NCBI RefSeq assembly: GCF_025643255.1
Contig: NZ_CP087112.1
Coordinates: 2,480,001 to 2,544,000, forward strand
Source: Halomonas sp. 7T
GTDB taxonomy: Bacteria > Pseudomonadota > Gammaproteobacteria > Pseudomonadales > Halomonadaceae
DNA: 64,000 nucleotides
Direction of reading: 5' to 3'
The notes below the pieces were generated by a model, which worked only from the letters and a program-made list of their open reading frames with translations, made no database searches and was not told the origin of the DNA. The position numbers and the translations under genes were made by a program. This document shows positions 25,269 through 37,064 of the stretch, in pieces. Positions within the stretch are counted from its first letter, which is position 1. Every line of letters starts with the position of its first letter.

Positions 25269-27098
25269 CTAGCCAGCATCGGCAGCTTTGCGATAGCGTC
25301 CTTGATAGTCGAACAGCTTATCGCGGATTTGAAAGTGGCGACCCACCTTTCGGCCCACCACAAAGTCCGGATGACGCAGGCGGCGCTGCTCGCCCGCTAC
25401 CTCATCAGGCGTCGTCGGCTGCCATTGGCCGCCTGGCGCTCGAAGGTGGGCACGCAGAAACACGGCATAAAACGCACGGCGCTGGGCCGGGGTTTCCAGC
25501 GCAAACCACTCGCTAAGGCTGGCACCATCTTCGTCGTAATAGGTCGCTTTCAGGCGCGGCAGGCCGCGACCGTTGGTGGTCGCCTCTAACTGCATACCGC
25601 TGACCCGCAACACTTTTGCGTCTTTTAGCTTCAGTGCATCTTTGAGCTTGTCATCGGCGTCCACCAGCAGCGTCTCGCAACCGTGGCAGCGGCGGGCGGC
25701 AATATCGTTTTCAGCGCCGCACTCGTCACACACTTTAAAGCGAAAACGAAATTCGCACTGACTGCGTCGCACTGTGTCATCCTCAATCAGCCCCTGGCAG
25801 CGGCGGCCAAAGTGCTCAATGACCAGCTCGCCGTCGCGCTTGCCCCAAAACAGGTTGGCGTGACAGCAGTCCGGGCAGGCTACCTGCACCGGTTCGCTGT
25901 CGCTATCCGGCTTGGGCTCGCCCACTTCCGGGGCATAGAGATCCCACGGGTTGCCCGCGTAGTCGAGGATCAAACACTCCTCTTTGCCGGGCGAAAGCCG
26001 CAGCCCGCGACCCACAATCTGCTGATAGAGGCTGACCGACTCTGTGGGGCGCAAGATCGCAATCAGATCAACATGGGGAGCATCAAAACCTGTCGTCAAC
26101 ACCGCAACGTTCACTAGAAACTTCAATTGACGCGCTTTAAAGGTATTGATGAGCGCAGTGCGCTCGGCAGAGGGCGTCGCGCCGGTAATCAGCGCCGCCT
26201 GCTCGGCGGGCAAATAGCCCATGATCTCTTCGGCATGGGCCACCGTGGCGGCAAAAATCATCACTCCTTGGCGATTGTCAGCATGCTCAACCACCTGGGC
26301 AATAATACCCGGCGTCGCACGACTCCCAGCCACCACGCGATTAAGCTCCTCCTCCCGAAACAGCCCGCTGGAGGCGGGCGCAAGCGTTGAGAAGTCGTAA
26401 CCCTCGATGGCCATATCCAGCCGTTTAGGCGCGGCCAAAAAGCCCTGTTTGACCATCAGGCGCAGCGGCTGCTCAAACACACAGTCGGCAAAGAAACTCT
26501 CTTCCGAGCCACGCACCATGCCGTGGTGGTGGCGATGGTAGATAAAGCCCTGCCCCAAACGAAATGGGGTGGCGGTTAAGCCGAGGATTTTGAGCTGCGG
26601 GTTCTGACTTCGCAGGTGCTCGATCACCTTCCGGTAGCTGGAGTCCTCCTCCAACGACACGCGATGGCACTCATCGATTACCAGCAGGGTGAAGCTGGCA
26701 TCGTTGAACTGCTCCAGGTTACGAACCACCGACTGCACCGAACCAAATACCACTTGGCGACTGGCTTCTTTGCGCTTTAACCCCGCGCTGAAGATATCCG
26801 CCTTAAGCCCGTAGGCTTGGTATTTAGCATGGTTTTGCTCCACCAGCTCGCGCACGTGAGCCAGCACCAGCACGCGCCCACGGGCTAGCCGGGCCAGCTC
26901 AGCAATCACCAGCGACTTGCCGCTGCCGGTGGGCAGCACCACCACACCTGGGTCGCTGGTGGCCCGAAAGTGGCTGACCACCCGCTTTACCGCCTCCGTT
27001 TGATAGGGGCGCAAGCGGGGTGGTGAGCCAGAGCCAGAGCCAGAGCCAGAGCCAGAACCCGTACCGGCGGAAGCGTTTAAGTGAGGCATATTAGTCAA
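25269..27098 (-). CDS. radD: RadD-family DNA repair helicase (superfamily 2)
   Basis: RadD (YejH) is an SF2 ATPase linked to double-strand break repair and stimulation of RecA strand exchange in E. coli. The 609-residue product shows Walker A LPTGSGKS (about 55-62), DECH at 142-145, [10 protein letters not shown] and [12 protein letters not shown] (motif VI). Four zinc-binding cysteine pairs follow motif VI ([32 protein letters not shown]), and the NDIAARRC segment is characteristic of RadD. The start may be TTG 27098 or ATG 27089. Near the N-terminus is an unusual (Gly-Ser)n tract encoded by a hexanucleotide repeat. It overlaps the crotonase by a few bases and abuts scpA. Confidence 0.93.
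   Translation of the reverse strand: MTNMPHLNASAGTGSGSGSGSGSGSPPRLRPYQTEAVKRVVSHFRATSDPGVVVLPTGSGKSLVIAELARLARGRVLVLAHVRELVEQNHAKYQAYGLKADIFSAGLKRKEASRQVVFGSVQSVVRNLEQFNDASFTLLVIDECHRVSLEEDSSYRKVIEHLRSQNPQLKILGLTATPFRLGQGFIYHRHHHGMVRGSEESFFADCVFEQPLRLMVKQGFLAAPKRLDMAIEGYDFSTLAPASSGLFREEELNRVVAGSRATPGIIAQVVEHADNRQGVMIFAATVAHAEEIMGYLPAEQAALITGATPSAERTALINTFKARQLKFLVNVAVLTTGFDAPHVDLIAILRPTESVSLYQQIVGRGLRLSPGKEECLILDYAGNPWDLYAPEVGEPKPDSDSEPVQVACPDCCHANLFWGKRDGELVIEHFGRRCQGLIEDDTVRRSQCEFRFRFKVCDECGAENDIAARRCHGCETLLVDADDKLKDALKLKDAKVLRVSGMQLEATTNGRGLPRLKATYYDEDGASLSEWFALETPAQRRAFYAVFLRAHLRAPGGQWQPTTPDEVAGEQRRLRHPDFVVGRKVGRHFQIRDKLFDYQGRYRKAADAG
27025..27054. repeat. Hexanucleotide microsatellite (GAGCCA)5 in radD
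   Basis: Five perfect copies of GAGCCA, with a sixth degenerate copy (GAACCC), encode alternating Gly-Ser residues in the RadD N-terminus. The 6-bp unit keeps the reading frame whatever the copy number. Confidence 0.9.
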
Positions 27099-27882
27099 AA
27101 CGCGGCGCGCGACGCTCCATGCGTGCGCTCACCGCCTCGCGCTGCTCAGCGCTGGCCAATAGCTGCCGCTGCAAATGGGCTTCAAGCGCCAGCCGATCAC
27201 GGAGATCCAAGGCTGGACCACGGGTAAATAGCTCACGCGCCGCCGCTACGGCTTGAGGCGAGCGTGACGCAATTAGCGCGGCGGTCTCCCGCGCCGTCGC
27301 CAGCGGCGTTTCGCTCAGGCGAGTGCCAAGCCCAAGCTGGTAAGCCTCATCTCCTGACACCTTGCGCCCGCTGATCGCCAGTTCATACAGCACATCCTGA
27401 CGCAGCCACTCTCCGGTCACGCTTATTGCCATATCGGGGATGATGCCCCAATCAATCTCCAGCAGCCCCAGACGTGCGCCCGGGTGGAGAATGCGTATAT
27501 CGGCGCCCAGGGCTATCTGCAGGCCGCCACCGTAGACATGCCCGTGCAGGGCAGCCACCACGGGGACACCCGCCTCACGCCACCCCAGGGCCAGACGCTG
27601 AACCGGATTGACACCCGTAGCGTCGGGTGCCAGCAGAGTAGGCAACCGCTCTGCCTCACCCATGATCGACGCCATATCAAGACCGGCGCAAAAGCTGTCG
27701 CCATCGCCGCGCAAGATCACAGCACGTAACCCCGCAAGCTCGGCTAGGTGCTGCTGTGCCGCCAGTAGACCGTCGATCATGGCCCAATCCAAGCCGTTGA
27801 GGTGATCGGGTCTCGACAACGCCACCTCCGCCACATGGTCGGCAAACGACAGCGTCACGCGCTCATTGAAGGTTTGATGCAT
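27091..27882 (-). CDS. Enoyl-CoA hydratase/isomerase (crotonase) family protein
   Basis: This is a crotonase-fold enzyme acting on an acyl-CoA. ATG 27882 is preferred to the longer ORF (27969) because GGGAG lies 5 bp upstream; the product is then 263 residues, the usual size. The oxyanion-hole regions are visible as [12 protein letters not shown] and [20 protein letters not shown], and the region [17 protein letters not shown] replaces the classical catalytic glutamate segment of hydratases. The latter has Glu followed by Asp, so reaction type (hydratase, isomerase or other) cannot be assigned. It reads directly into radD with an 8-bp overlap and may head the radD-scpA-scpB-rluB transcript. 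Confidence 0.85.
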   Translation of the reverse strand: MHQTFNERVTLSFADHVAEVALSRPDHLNGLDWAMIDGLLAAQQHLAELAGLRAVILRGDGDSFCAGLDMASIMGEAERLPTLLAPDATGVNPVQRLALGWREAGVPVVAALHGHVYGGGLQIALGADIRILHPGARLGLLEIDWGIIPDMAISVTGEWLRQDVLYELAISGRKVSGDEAYQLGLGTRLSETPLATARETAALIASRSPQAVAAARELFTRGPALDLRDRLALEAHLQRQLLASAEQREAVSARMERRAPRFD

Positions 27883-28023
27883 TCCAGCTCCCAGAATTTT
27901 TGGCTCGCCACCGATTGGCGACCGCTGCACTTGTGAACTGAGTGTGGCGCGAGGACGGCCCATTTTCAAACAAACGTTTCATCTCACCCAAACCATCACC
28001 GCAACCACTTCTCTGTCATAAGC

Positions 28024-28048
28024 AAAAAGCGGCCCGCAGGCCGCTTTT
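28024..28048 (-). terminator. Terminator of purL
   Basis: AAAAGCGGCC (28025-28034) pairs with GGCCGCTTTT (28039-28048) around a 4-nt loop, 19 bp past the purL stop; on the minus strand it ends in TTTTT. A textbook intrinsic terminator. Confidence 0.9.
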
Positions 28049-28066
28049 CATTCGCAATGGCAGGTC

Positions 28067-31000
28067 TTAACCCAACCACACACGAGCGTTACGGAATAAG
28101 CGCAACCAAGCGCCATCTTCGGTCCACTCAGCGGGGCGCCAGGAGTTGGTAACTGCGCGAGTCACTCGCTCCGGGTGAGGCATCATGATGGTGACGCGGC
28201 CATCCGGCGTGGTTAAACCGGTAATGCCCGACGGCGAGCCGTTGGGGTTAGCCGGGTAGCGGGTAGTCACCTGACCGTAGTTATCAATATAACGCAGCGC
28301 AATCTGGCTGCTGGACTGCATGGTACGAAGGTGCGCTGTATCACGGAACTCGGCGCGGCCTTCACCGTGGGCCACGGCAATCGGCAGCTTGGAGCCTTCC
28401 ATACCCGCTAACAGAATCGAGGGGCTTTTCTCTACCCGCGCCATGGCCACGCGAGCTTCGAACTGCTCGGACTCGTTGCGTACAAACGCAGGCCACTCTT
28501 CGGCCCCTGGAATGAGAGACTTCAGCTGCGAGAGCATCTGGCAGCCGTTACACACACCCAGGGAGAAACTATCGTCGCGGGAGAAGAACGCGGCAAACTG
28601 CTCGCGGGCGCGCTCGTTAAACAGCACCGACTTCGCCCAGCCGCCGCCGGCACCTAGCACATCGCCGTAGGAGAAACCGCCACAGGCGACTAGCCCTTTG
28701 AACTCCTCCAGGGAGACACGGCCTTCCAGGATGTCGCTCATGTGCACATCCACCGCGTCGAAGCCCGCTTTATGGAACGCCCAAGCCATCTCGACCTGAC
28801 CATTAACGCCCTGTTCGCGCAGGACGGCCACTGCTGGCTTCGTCGTATTGATATACGGCGCGCTGATGTCGTCATTAATATCAAAGCTGGGCGCGGCACT
28901 CAGGCCAGGATCGCGCACGTCGAGCAGGTTATCGAATTCGTTTTTGGCGCACTCGGGATTGTCCCGCAGCGCCTGCATGCGGTAGCTGGTTTCCGCCCAG
29001 GTGCGCTGAGTCAGCTGGCGCGTGGTTTCCAACAGCGGCTCTTCAAACAGCGTCACGCGTACCTGGTCGTCGTAGCGCGGGCGCGCAATAACGCCACAGG
29101 TCTCGATCCCTGCCATAGCAAATTGGGTTAGCACTTCTTCAGTGTCGGCCCGGTTCACCTGAATCACCGCGCCCAGCTCTTCTGAGAACAGCGCGTTAAA
29201 AGCTTCTACCGGCTCATCAATCAGCCAATCGAGTTTGATCTCAAGACCGGCGTGGGCGGCAAAGGCCATTTCCAGCAGCGTCACCAGCAGGCCACCGTCA
29301 CTGCGGTCGTGATAGGCCAACAGCTTGCCATCACGGTTTAGGCCTTGAATAACTTCAAAAAACGCTTTCAGGTCTTCGGGGTCGTCTACATCCGGGCAGT
29401 CGTTGCCTACCTGGCCATATACCTGCGCCAGCGCCGAGCCACCTAAGCGGTTTTGACCGTTACCCAGATCAATCAGAATCAGGTCAGACTCCTCTTGCTC
29501 CAGGTTGATCTGCGGCGTCAGCGTCGCTAGCGCATCGGTTACCGGCGCAAACCCGGTCACCACCAGGGAGAGCGGCGAGGTGATGCTCTTCTCTTCAGCG
29601 TCGTCGCCTTCTTGCCATGCGGTGCGCATGGACATGGAGTCCTTGCCCACCGGTATGGCAATGCCGAGCGCCGGACAGAGCTCCATTCCCACTGCGTGTA
29701 CAGCGTCATAAAGCGCTTGGTTTTCACCGGGGTGATCGGCGGCGCTCATCCAGTTAGCCGAGAGCTTAATATCCGAGAGCTTGGCAATGGGCGCGGCGGC
29801 TAAGTTGGTAATCGCTTCGGCAACGGCCAAACGGGCACTGGCCGCAGGGTTAATCAGCGCGACCGGCGGGCGCTCGCCCATGGCCATCGCTTCACCGGCA
29901 TGGGTGTCGAAGCTTGCGGTGGTCACCGCCACGTCTGCCACGGGCACCTGCCAGGGGCCCACCATCTGATCACGGGCCACTTGACCAGTAATCGAGCGGT
30001 CGCCAATGGTAATCAAGAAGCTTTTAGACGCTACCGCGGGCAACCTCAGCACGCGATCAAGCGCTTCACGAAGGTCTAAGTTGTCGAGCATCACACCGGA
30101 AAGCTCAAGCGTTTGGCGCTCAAACGTGCGGGTCATCTTAGGCGCTTTACCAAACAGTACGCTCATCGGCAAATCGACAGGCTTGGTGTCAAAATGACCG
30201 TCACGCACTTCCAGATGATGATGCTCCAGGGCTTCACCTACCACCGCGTAGGGGCAGCGCTCGCGCTTACACAGCGCGTCGAAGGTCTCTAAATCTTCCG
30301 GCGCCACCGCCAGTACATAGCGTTCCTGGGCTTCGTTACACCAGATTTCCAGCGGGCTCATGCCGGGTTCAGCGTTGGGCACGGCGCGCAGGTTGAACAG
30401 GCCACCACGATTGCCGTCTTTGACCAGCTCTGGCAGCGCGTTGGACAGCCCGCCTGCACCTACATCGTGAATAAAGCGGATGGGGTTTTGTAGGCCCAGC
30501 GTCCAGCAGCGGTCGATCACCTCTTGCGCACGACGCTCAATCTCGGGGTTTTCCCGCTGCACCGAGGCAAAGTCCAAATCGGCACTTGAAACACCTGATG
30601 CCATGCTGGATGCCGCACCGCCGCCCAACCCAATCAGCATCGCCGGACCGCCCATGACAATCAGCTTACCGCCAACGGGAATCTCGCCCTTTTGCACGTG
30701 CTGCGCGCGAATATTGCCATAGCCACCGGCCAGCATAATCGGCTTATGGAAACCACGACGCTCGATGCCACCCTCACTCAGCGTATCCTGCTCGTAGGTG
30801 CGGAAGTAGCCGGTTAGGTTGGGGCGGCCAAACTCGTTGTTAAACGCGGCGCCGCCAATCGGGCCATCCAGCATGATGTTCAGCGCCGACTGCATACGCT
30901 CGGGCTTGCCGTAATCAAAGGCTTCCCAGGGCTGAACAAATTCAGGAATCCGCAGGTTAGACACGGTAAAGCCTGATAGGCCTGCTTTGGGCTTGCCGCC

Positions 31001-31993
31001 GATGCCAGTGGCCCCTTCATCACGAATTTCACCGCCGGAGCCTGTAGCGGCACCGGGGAACGGCGCAATTGCCGTGGGGTGGTTGTGGGTCTCCACCTTC
31101 ATCAGAATATGGATGGGTTCTTGGTGGGCGTCGTAGCTGGCGCGCTCGTCATCGGCACCTGTCAACGGCGTGGGAAAGAAACGTCCGCCGTGGCTGCCCT
31201 TAATCACCGCCGCGTTGTCGCTGTAAGCGGAAAGCACGTTATCCGGCGACGTCGCGAAGGTGTTCTTAATCATCTTAAACAGCGAATAGGGTTGCGCTTC
31301 GCCATCAATCACCCAGTCCGCGTTAAAGATTTTATGGCGGCAGTGCTCCGAGTTTGCTTGGGCAAACATCATCAGCTCGACATCGCTGGGGTTGCGGCCA
31401 AGCTCAATAAACGCAGCCACCAAGTAATCAATCTCATCGTCCGCCAGCGCCAGGCCCAGCTCACGGTTCGCCGTCACGAGGGCGTCGCGGCCACCGTCTA
31501 AAACATCCACACTGCCCAGCGGTGCAGGAGTATGGTGGGCAAACAGTTTGGCGGCATCAGCCACATCATCCAGCACGGTTTCAATCATGCGATCATGCAG
31601 CAGTGCGGCGATGGCCTGCAGGGTGTCGGCGCTAGCCTCTCCACGCAGCCCTACCCGATAATCAATCCCGCGCTCGATGCGGCTAATTTGACCCAGCCCA
31701 CAGTTATGGGCGATATCGGTTGCTTTAGAGGACCAGGGAGACTGAGTGCCTAAGCGCGGCACCACCAGAAAACGCTGGGCGTTTTCCGGGGCGTCTTGGC
31801 TTTCGTGGCTACCATAGTCGAGCAGCTGAGCTAAACGCTCTTGAGCGGCGTTATCGAGCTCTTCGTGGTGATCAATGAAGTGGACGTAATGGGCGGATAG
31901 CGCCTCCACCTCCGGAACACGTTCACGCAACACCGTTAGCAGCCGTTCATGGCGGAAGGCAGAAAGGGCGGGTGCGCCTCGCAGTTCGAGCAT
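28067..31993 (-). CDS. purL: Phosphoribosylformylglycinamidine synthase, single-chain type
   Basis: PurL converts FGAR to FGAM using glutamine and ATP. At 1308 residues it is the large single-chain enzyme of gammaproteobacteria, containing the N-terminal PurS-like domain, linker, two FGAM synthetase halves and a C-terminal class I glutaminase. Visible are [29 protein letters not shown] (split here only by eye: [14 protein letters not shown] and [10 protein letters not shown]), VGKDSMSM, the glutaminase nucleophile in GVCNGCQML and the PHPERV triad segment near the C-terminus. It is monocistronic, divergent from mltF with about 183 bp between them, and ends in a strong terminator. Confidence 0.97.
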   Translation of the reverse strand: MLELRGAPALSAFRHERLLTVLRERVPEVEALSAHYVHFIDHHEELDNAAQERLAQLLDYGSHESQDAPENAQRFLVVPRLGTQSPWSSKATDIAHNCGLGQISRIERGIDYRVGLRGEASADTLQAIAALLHDRMIETVLDDVADAAKLFAHHTPAPLGSVDVLDGGRDALVTANRELGLALADDEIDYLVAAFIELGRNPSDVELMMFAQANSEHCRHKIFNADWVIDGEAQPYSLFKMIKNTFATSPDNVLSAYSDNAAVIKGSHGGRFFPTPLTGADDERASYDAHQEPIHILMKVETHNHPTAIAPFPGAATGSGGEIRDEGATGIGGKPKAGLSGFTVSNLRIPEFVQPWEAFDYGKPERMQSALNIMLDGPIGGAAFNNEFGRPNLTGYFRTYEQDTLSEGGIERRGFHKPIMLAGGYGNIRAQHVQKGEIPVGGKLIVMGGPAMLIGLGGGAASSMASGVSSADLDFASVQRENPEIERRAQEVIDRCWTLGLQNPIRFIHDVGAGGLSNALPELVKDGNRGGLFNLRAVPNAEPGMSPLEIWCNEAQERYVLAVAPEDLETFDALCKRERCPYAVVGEALEHHHLEVRDGHFDTKPVDLPMSVLFGKAPKMTRTFERQTLELSGVMLDNLDLREALDRVLRLPAVASKSFLITIGDRSITGQVARDQMVGPWQVPVADVAVTTASFDTHAGEAMAMGERPPVALINPAASARLAVAEAITNLAAAPIAKLSDIKLSANWMSAADHPGENQALYDAVHAVGMELCPALGIAIPVGKDSMSMRTAWQEGDDAEEKSITSPLSLVVTGFAPVTDALATLTPQINLEQEESDLILIDLGNGQNRLGGSALAQVYGQVGNDCPDVDDPEDLKAFFEVIQGLNRDGKLLAYHDRSDGGLLVTLLEMAFAAHAGLEIKLDWLIDEPVEAFNALFSEELGAVIQVNRADTEEVLTQFAMAGIETCGVIARPRYDDQVRVTLFEEPLLETTRQLTQRTWAETSYRMQALRDNPECAKNEFDNLLDVRDPGLSAAPSFDINDDISAPYINTTKPAVAVLREQGVNGQVEMAWAFHKAGFDAVDVHMSDILEGRVSLEEFKGLVACGGFSYGDVLGAGGGWAKSVLFNERAREQFAAFFSRDDSFSLGVCNGCQMLSQLKSLIPGAEEWPAFVRNESEQFEARVAMARVEKSPSILLAGMEGSKLPIAVAHGEGRAEFRDTAHLRTMQSSSQIALRYIDNYGQVTTRYPANPNGSPSGITGLTTPDGRVTIMMPHPERVTRAVTNSWRPAEWTEDGAWLRLFRNARVWLG

Positions 31994-32176
31994 ATCTGGG
32001 AGCCTCTAAAGCAGGAAGAGTTCGAGCAGGAAATCACCAGGCCGCAATGCGACCCCTCTTTATGATACCAATAAGCGCCTATGATACTGGAAAGCGTCGG
32101 CCACACGAAATCAACAAGGTGACAGCTTCTACAAGCCTGGGTATCGTAACAACATGTTTCACGTTGAACAGACGCT

Positions 32177-33640
32177 ATGCTAACGCCTATTTACCGACAC
32201 ATTGCTACCTATTCAAGCACCTACAGGGCGTTAGCCATCACTGTTTTACTGGTCATGCTGACGCCGCCTGCCTGGGTACCGCCCAGCGAGCATTTAACCC
32301 ATATACAAGCAAAAGACTTTATTACGATTCATACCCGTAATACGCCAACAACCTATTATGAGGGCCGCCAAGGCCCAACCGGGTTTGAATACGAGCTAAT
32401 GCAGCGGTTTGCTGACCACCTGGGGGTCAGCTTAAACCTCAACGCCAGCCATCACCCTGAAAGCGTACTCCCCGCCGTGCGCGAGCAAGGCGATTTAGGC
32501 GCGGCGGCCTTGCCGTTACTGCCCAACACCCCAGGCATCCACTACACCCGATCCATTATTCAGATGCAGCCGCTGGTCGTCTATCGACGCGGCTTGCACG
32601 GGATTGCTGCTCCAAAGGACTTGGTCGGCCTTGAACTTGGCACGTTAAGTGGCGCGGGTACCAGCCAAGCCCTGCTCGCCCTTCAGCGCGACTATCCGCA
32701 GCTGAGCTGGAAAGAGTCCCATGAGCTCGAAGTGGCCGAACTGCTGGCACGAGTCGAAAACGACACGCTGGATGCAGCGATCATTTTTGACCATCAGTTC
32801 CGGCTTAACCGGCTGTTTTTTCCTAATGTAGAACGGGGTTTTTTCCTGGGCGAGCCTCTCTCCATGGCATGGGCCGTGCCCAGCCAACGTGGCTTAGGGT
32901 TACTGGAAGCCGCCAATCAATTTCTCCAAACGCTGCAAGAAGACGGCACGTTAGCGCAACTGGTTAACCGCTATTTTGGCCACGATGATTACCTGGAGTA
33001 TGTGGGAACGCGCACCTTTTTAGCCCATTTAGACGAACGACTGCCCACCTACACCGGGCTCTTCAAACAGGCAGCGCTTGAAACAGGCTTTGACTGGAAG
33101 CTGCTGGCGGCCGTGGGCTACCAAGAGTCTCACTGGGACCCTGATGCCGTATCACCGACCGGCGTGCGCGGCTTAATGATGCTCACTAACCCAACGGCCA
33201 GTGAGATGGGCGTCGCTGACCGCACCGACCCAGCGCAGAGCATCGACGGTGGTGCCCGCTACCTGCGCAGCATTAAAGACCGCTTGCCAGAAAGCATTAC
33301 CGGCGATGACCGGCTCTATATGGCCATGGCGGCCTACAATGTCGGTCTTGGGCATCTTTACGATGCCCGCAAAATCGCAGAAACACGCGGCGGAGACCCC
33401 GATAGCTGGCAAGATGTGCGTACCGCCCTGCCGCTTCTCCAGCAGCGCGAATGGCACAGCCAAACCCGACACGGCTATGCCCGAGGCGGCGAACCGGTTA
33501 TTTATGTGCGCAACATTCGCCGCTACTACGAGATGATTGAGTATGTGGAGCGCAGCCGGCAGCAGTTTTTTCAACTGTCCCAAACGCCTATGGACGATGA
33601 GTCCTTGCTACTATTCGAGCTAATACCGCCGCTTAATTGA
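32177..33640 (+). CDS. mltF: Membrane-bound lytic murein transglycosylase F
   Basis: MltF cleaves peptidoglycan glycan strands, forming 1,6-anhydromuropeptides that AmpD later recycles. The 487-residue protein has an N-terminal signal/anchor (ALAITVLLVMLTPPAWV), a periplasmic solute-binding-like domain (about 45-270; FEYELMQRFADHLGV) and a C-terminal family 1 transglycosylase domain. The catalytic glutamate is E317 in GYQESHWDP, followed by GVRGLMMLT and AAYNVGLGH. No lipobox cysteine is seen in the signal. It stands divergent from purL, as in Pseudomonas, and is followed after 14 bp by the diguanylate cyclase gene, with which it is probably cotranscribed. Confidence 0.93.
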   Translation: MLTPIYRHIATYSSTYRALAITVLLVMLTPPAWVPPSEHLTHIQAKDFITIHTRNTPTTYYEGRQGPTGFEYELMQRFADHLGVSLNLNASHHPESVLPAVREQGDLGAAALPLLPNTPGIHYTRSIIQMQPLVVYRRGLHGIAAPKDLVGLELGTLSGAGTSQALLALQRDYPQLSWKESHELEVAELLARVENDTLDAAIIFDHQFRLNRLFFPNVERGFFLGEPLSMAWAVPSQRGLGLLEAANQFLQTLQEDGTLAQLVNRYFGHDDYLEYVGTRTFLAHLDERLPTYTGLFKQAALETGFDWKLLAAVGYQESHWDPDAVSPTGVRGLMMLTNPTASEMGVADRTDPAQSIDGGARYLRSIKDRLPESITGDDRLYMAMAAYNVGLGHLYDARKIAETRGGDPDSWQDVRTALPLLQQREWHSQTRHGYARGGEPVIYVRNIRRYYEMIEYVERSRQQFFQLSQTPMDDESLLLFELIPPLN

Positions 33641-33654
33641 AGGAATCAGTCTTT

Positions 33655-35607
33655 ATGCCCATTGCACGAGCTAAGCACTGGTTACCCATAGCGGCTGCCT
33701 GCTTGGCTATCGCGCTGGTGGTCATGCATCCCAGCGCCACCTCTGTAGGGCTCGTACTGTTAGCGCTCGGCTCGCTATGCGCTCAAAAGGAGCACTGGCT
33801 ATTTGCGCGCCTGCTAAGCGTGGTGACGATTGGCCTCTTACTACCGGGCCTGATCAGCTATCTACTACCAGAAAGCTGGGTAACAACGGCCCGCTGGGAA
33901 ACCCTGGCGGCTTGGATATACCCTGGCAGCATTGAGCGCTTCCGGGCACCGCTGCTGATGACGTTGGCTCTGCAACTAAGTGCATTAGCGCTTCTGCTGG
34001 GTCACCGAGCTCGCTTAGGCGCGCCGCTGCTTCTGGTCATGGCCCTCCTGCTGTCCGGTTTACAACTCATCTATCATTACTCGACGTTTACCCCCCTTAT
34101 TCGCTACGCGGCCTCCTGGCCTAGCCTGATAATCTTTAGCATCGTTCTACTTGGGCAATATCTTTCCTCAGCACCATACTGGCGAGGCCGCCGCTACCGG
34201 TCGCGCGCGCTTTGGCCAGCCTGTGGACTCCTAATGTTGGCACTACTGCTTTGGGGACAGGTACATCATGAAGCGGAACAAAATTTGCACCGCCAAGTTG
34301 AAGCGCGCGCCTGGCAAGCAACAATGCGGCTCTCTCATGAAATCGATAACCATTTAAATACCATGCGTCGCTTTGCGGGCATATGGCAGCTACAAACAGC
34401 ACCGCCAAACCATCAACAGTGGACCGACCAAGCCGCGAGCTATCATCAAGATTTTAGGTATTTGATTAATATCGCATTTATTTCGCCGGATAGCGGCATA
34501 CGCCACGTCTACCCGTTCACAGAAACTAATTTAATCAACATTGGGCTACGGCTTTTCGACGTCCAGCCAGAAGGACGCACCGCCCTTGAGCCAGCGTTAA
34601 TGGGGCAGCAGGAAGGCAACACAGATATCATTGAGCTACTGCAAGGCGGTCCAGGTATCGTGCACTACTTCCCCGTATTCAATGCGGATGGCGTTTCGTT
34701 AGGCGCCTCGGCAATGGTGGTCAGCCTCCCCTTATTTGCTGCAGAGCTATTTGCCCAACAGCCTGCGAGCCAAGGGGTAATACAGTGGCACGATGGCGCC
34801 CATATATTAGCTAAGCACGGCGATACGACTGACCCAGGCCCCTGGGCTTACCACCACCCCATCTATTTACTCGACAAAACACTGACGCTTTCTTATCAAC
34901 CACGGCGTCAATACCTCATTAGCCAATTACCGCGCTTACCCTCTATCAGCTTAGTCACGGGCTTAACCCTTGCTTACCTGCTCTACCTCGTGCTTTACAC
35001 GTTTCAGCGCATCGGACAACAACATAGCGCGATGCAAAAAAGTAACATCGCGCTGCAGCAAGAGATCAAAAAGCGCAGCAAACTACAGCAAGAAGTTGAG
35101 TGGCTAGCGCGCCACGATGAGCTCACAGGCATTGCCAACCGTCGCTACTTCCTGGAACAAATGGAGGCTTCCCAGGCGGTTCGTCCTACTAGCTTAATCC
35201 TATTCGACATCGACCATTTCAAGCGGGTTAATGACCAAATGGGGCACCTAGTCGGTGATGAGTACTTATTTACTTTCGCCAAGCTGGGTGAGGCTGCCAT
35301 CGAGACGCACGGCGGCATCTTTGCGCGTTACGGTGGAGAAGAGTTTGTTGCATGGCTACCCGGCCACACCCTCTCTTCGGCTTTTAACGTAGCGGATGAA
35401 CTACGCCAACGACTAGCCGCATCCAATCTCACCCATGCCGATGACACCCCGATCACGCTCAGCGCAGGCGTGGTCACGCTGAATCATCCCGAAAATCCAG
35501 ATATGGCACGCATGATGCAAGCTGCTGACGAAGCGCTATATAACGCTAAAAACAACGGCCGCAATCGTATTGAGCGTGGCGCGCTTAATGCTCGTGAAGA
35601 TGTTTAA
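33655..35607 (+). CDS. Membrane diguanylate cyclase with CHASE-like sensor domain
   Basis: The C-terminal GGDEF domain (about 480-640) should make cyclic di-GMP from two GTP; the active-site motif is intact as GGEEF at residues 560-564, with IDHFKRVND and DEALYNAKNNGRNR. No RxxD inhibitory site is seen just upstream. The N-terminal third has about seven hydrophobic spans (residues 8-200), then a soluble part of some 200 residues with features of a CHASE domain (YPFTETN, FPVFNADG), a further span (LVTGLTLAYLLYLVLYTF) and a coiled-coil-like linker. ATG 33655 is chosen over TTG 33637 because AAGGA lies 9 bp upstream. The ligand is unknown. Confidence 0.88.
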   Translation: MPIARAKHWLPIAAACLAIALVVMHPSATSVGLVLLALGSLCAQKEHWLFARLLSVVTIGLLLPGLISYLLPESWVTTARWETLAAWIYPGSIERFRAPLLMTLALQLSALALLLGHRARLGAPLLLVMALLLSGLQLIYHYSTFTPLIRYAASWPSLIIFSIVLLGQYLSSAPYWRGRRYRSRALWPACGLLMLALLLWGQVHHEAEQNLHRQVEARAWQATMRLSHEIDNHLNTMRRFAGIWQLQTAPPNHQQWTDQAASYHQDFRYLINIAFISPDSGIRHVYPFTETNLINIGLRLFDVQPEGRTALEPALMGQQEGNTDIIELLQGGPGIVHYFPVFNADGVSLGASAMVVSLPLFAAELFAQQPASQGVIQWHDGAHILAKHGDTTDPGPWAYHHPIYLLDKTLTLSYQPRRQYLISQLPRLPSISLVTGLTLAYLLYLVLYTFQRIGQQHSAMQKSNIALQQEIKKRSKLQQEVEWLARHDELTGIANRRYFLEQMEASQAVRPTSLILFDIDHFKRVNDQMGHLVGDEYLFTFAKLGEAAIETHGGIFARYGGEEFVAWLPGHTLSSAFNVADELRQRLAASNLTHADDTPITLSAGVVTLNHPENPDMARMMQAADEALYNAKNNGRNRIERGALNAREDV

Positions 35608-35638
35608 CGCCTACTTATTACTAGGTCTTATCACCAAG

Positions 35639-36130
<492 letters not shown>

Positions 36131-36205
36131 TTAATCATTGGATAGCCGCACCAGGTACGCTTTCGGCCATCGGCGGCATAACAGACAGCACCAAGGACAC
36201 TGAGC

Positions 36206-37027
36206 ATGAATGATGCGCTGAATACGCTGGTAAGTTTACTAGAGTTGGAGCCCCTCGAAGAGACGCTCTTCCGAGGCCAAAGCCAAGACTTGGGCTTCCC
36301 CCAGCTTTACGGCGGCCAAGTATTAGGCCAAGCACTAGCAGCGGCGGCTCGAACGGTACCCAATGAACGCCGCCCCCACTCCCAGCACGGCTACTTTCTT
36401 CGCCCAGGCGACCCCCATCGCCCGGTTGTCTACCAAGTAGATACCATTCGTGATGGCGGCAGCTTTACCACTAGGCGGGTAACGGCGATTCAAAAAGGCC
36501 GGCCTATCTTCTTCTGCAGTGCCTCGTTTCAAAGCGAGGAAGCCGGGATCAGCCACCAGCGGACTATGCCAACAGTACCGACACCCGAAGCGCTGATTGA
36601 AAGCGGCGACGTTAAGCATGCCCGCTTTCCTGGCCACCCCATTGAATTTTTACACTTACCGGAAAATCCGGATAATGGTGCGCCTGCAGGTCAGTGCCTG
36701 TGGTTTCGTTTAGCGGGTGGCACGCTGCCTAACGACCCGGCACTGCATCGCCACCTGCTCTCCTATGCGTCTGATTTCAACCTGCTCACCACGGGGCTAA
36801 TCCCCCACGGCATTAAATACACCGACCCGAAGCTGCGCATCGCCAGCCTCGATCATGCGCTATGGTTGCATGAGGATACACGGCTGGACGAATGGCTGCT
36901 TTACGTCATTGACTCCCCCTGGGCAGGTGGCGCCCGCGGCTTGGCACGTGGCCATATTTACCAGCGCGATGGCCGCTTAGTGGCCTCTACCGCCCAAGAA
37001 GGGCTGACACGCTACCCGCAAGCCTAG
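36206..37027 (+). CDS. tesB: Acyl-CoA thioesterase II
   Basis: TesB hydrolyses acyl-CoA to free fatty acid and CoA. The 273-residue protein consists of two hot-dog domains; visible motifs are LFRGQSQDLGFPQLYGGQVLGQAL (given in parts: FRGQSQD, YGGQVLGQAL), HSQHGYFLRPG, GGSFTTRRVTAIQKG, SLDHALWLHEDTRLDEWLLY, and GARGLARGHIYQRDGRLVAST. The last stretch is the usual TesB C-terminus with the active-site residues. Length fits. It is monocistronic, and the hairpin downstream serves mainly the convergent malic enzyme gene. Confidence 0.93.
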   Translation: MNDALNTLVSLLELEPLEETLFRGQSQDLGFPQLYGGQVLGQALAAAARTVPNERRPHSQHGYFLRPGDPHRPVVYQVDTIRDGGSFTTRRVTAIQKGRPIFFCSASFQSEEAGISHQRTMPTVPTPEALIESGDVKHARFPGHPIEFLHLPENPDNGAPAGQCLWFRLAGGTLPNDPALHRHLLSYASDFNLLTTGLIPHGIKYTDPKLRIASLDHALWLHEDTRLDEWLLYVIDSPWAGGARGLARGHIYQRDGRLVASTAQEGLTRYPQA

Positions 37028-37064
37028 ACACTCTCCTTCACACTTTCCTCTGCCCTAAAAACAA

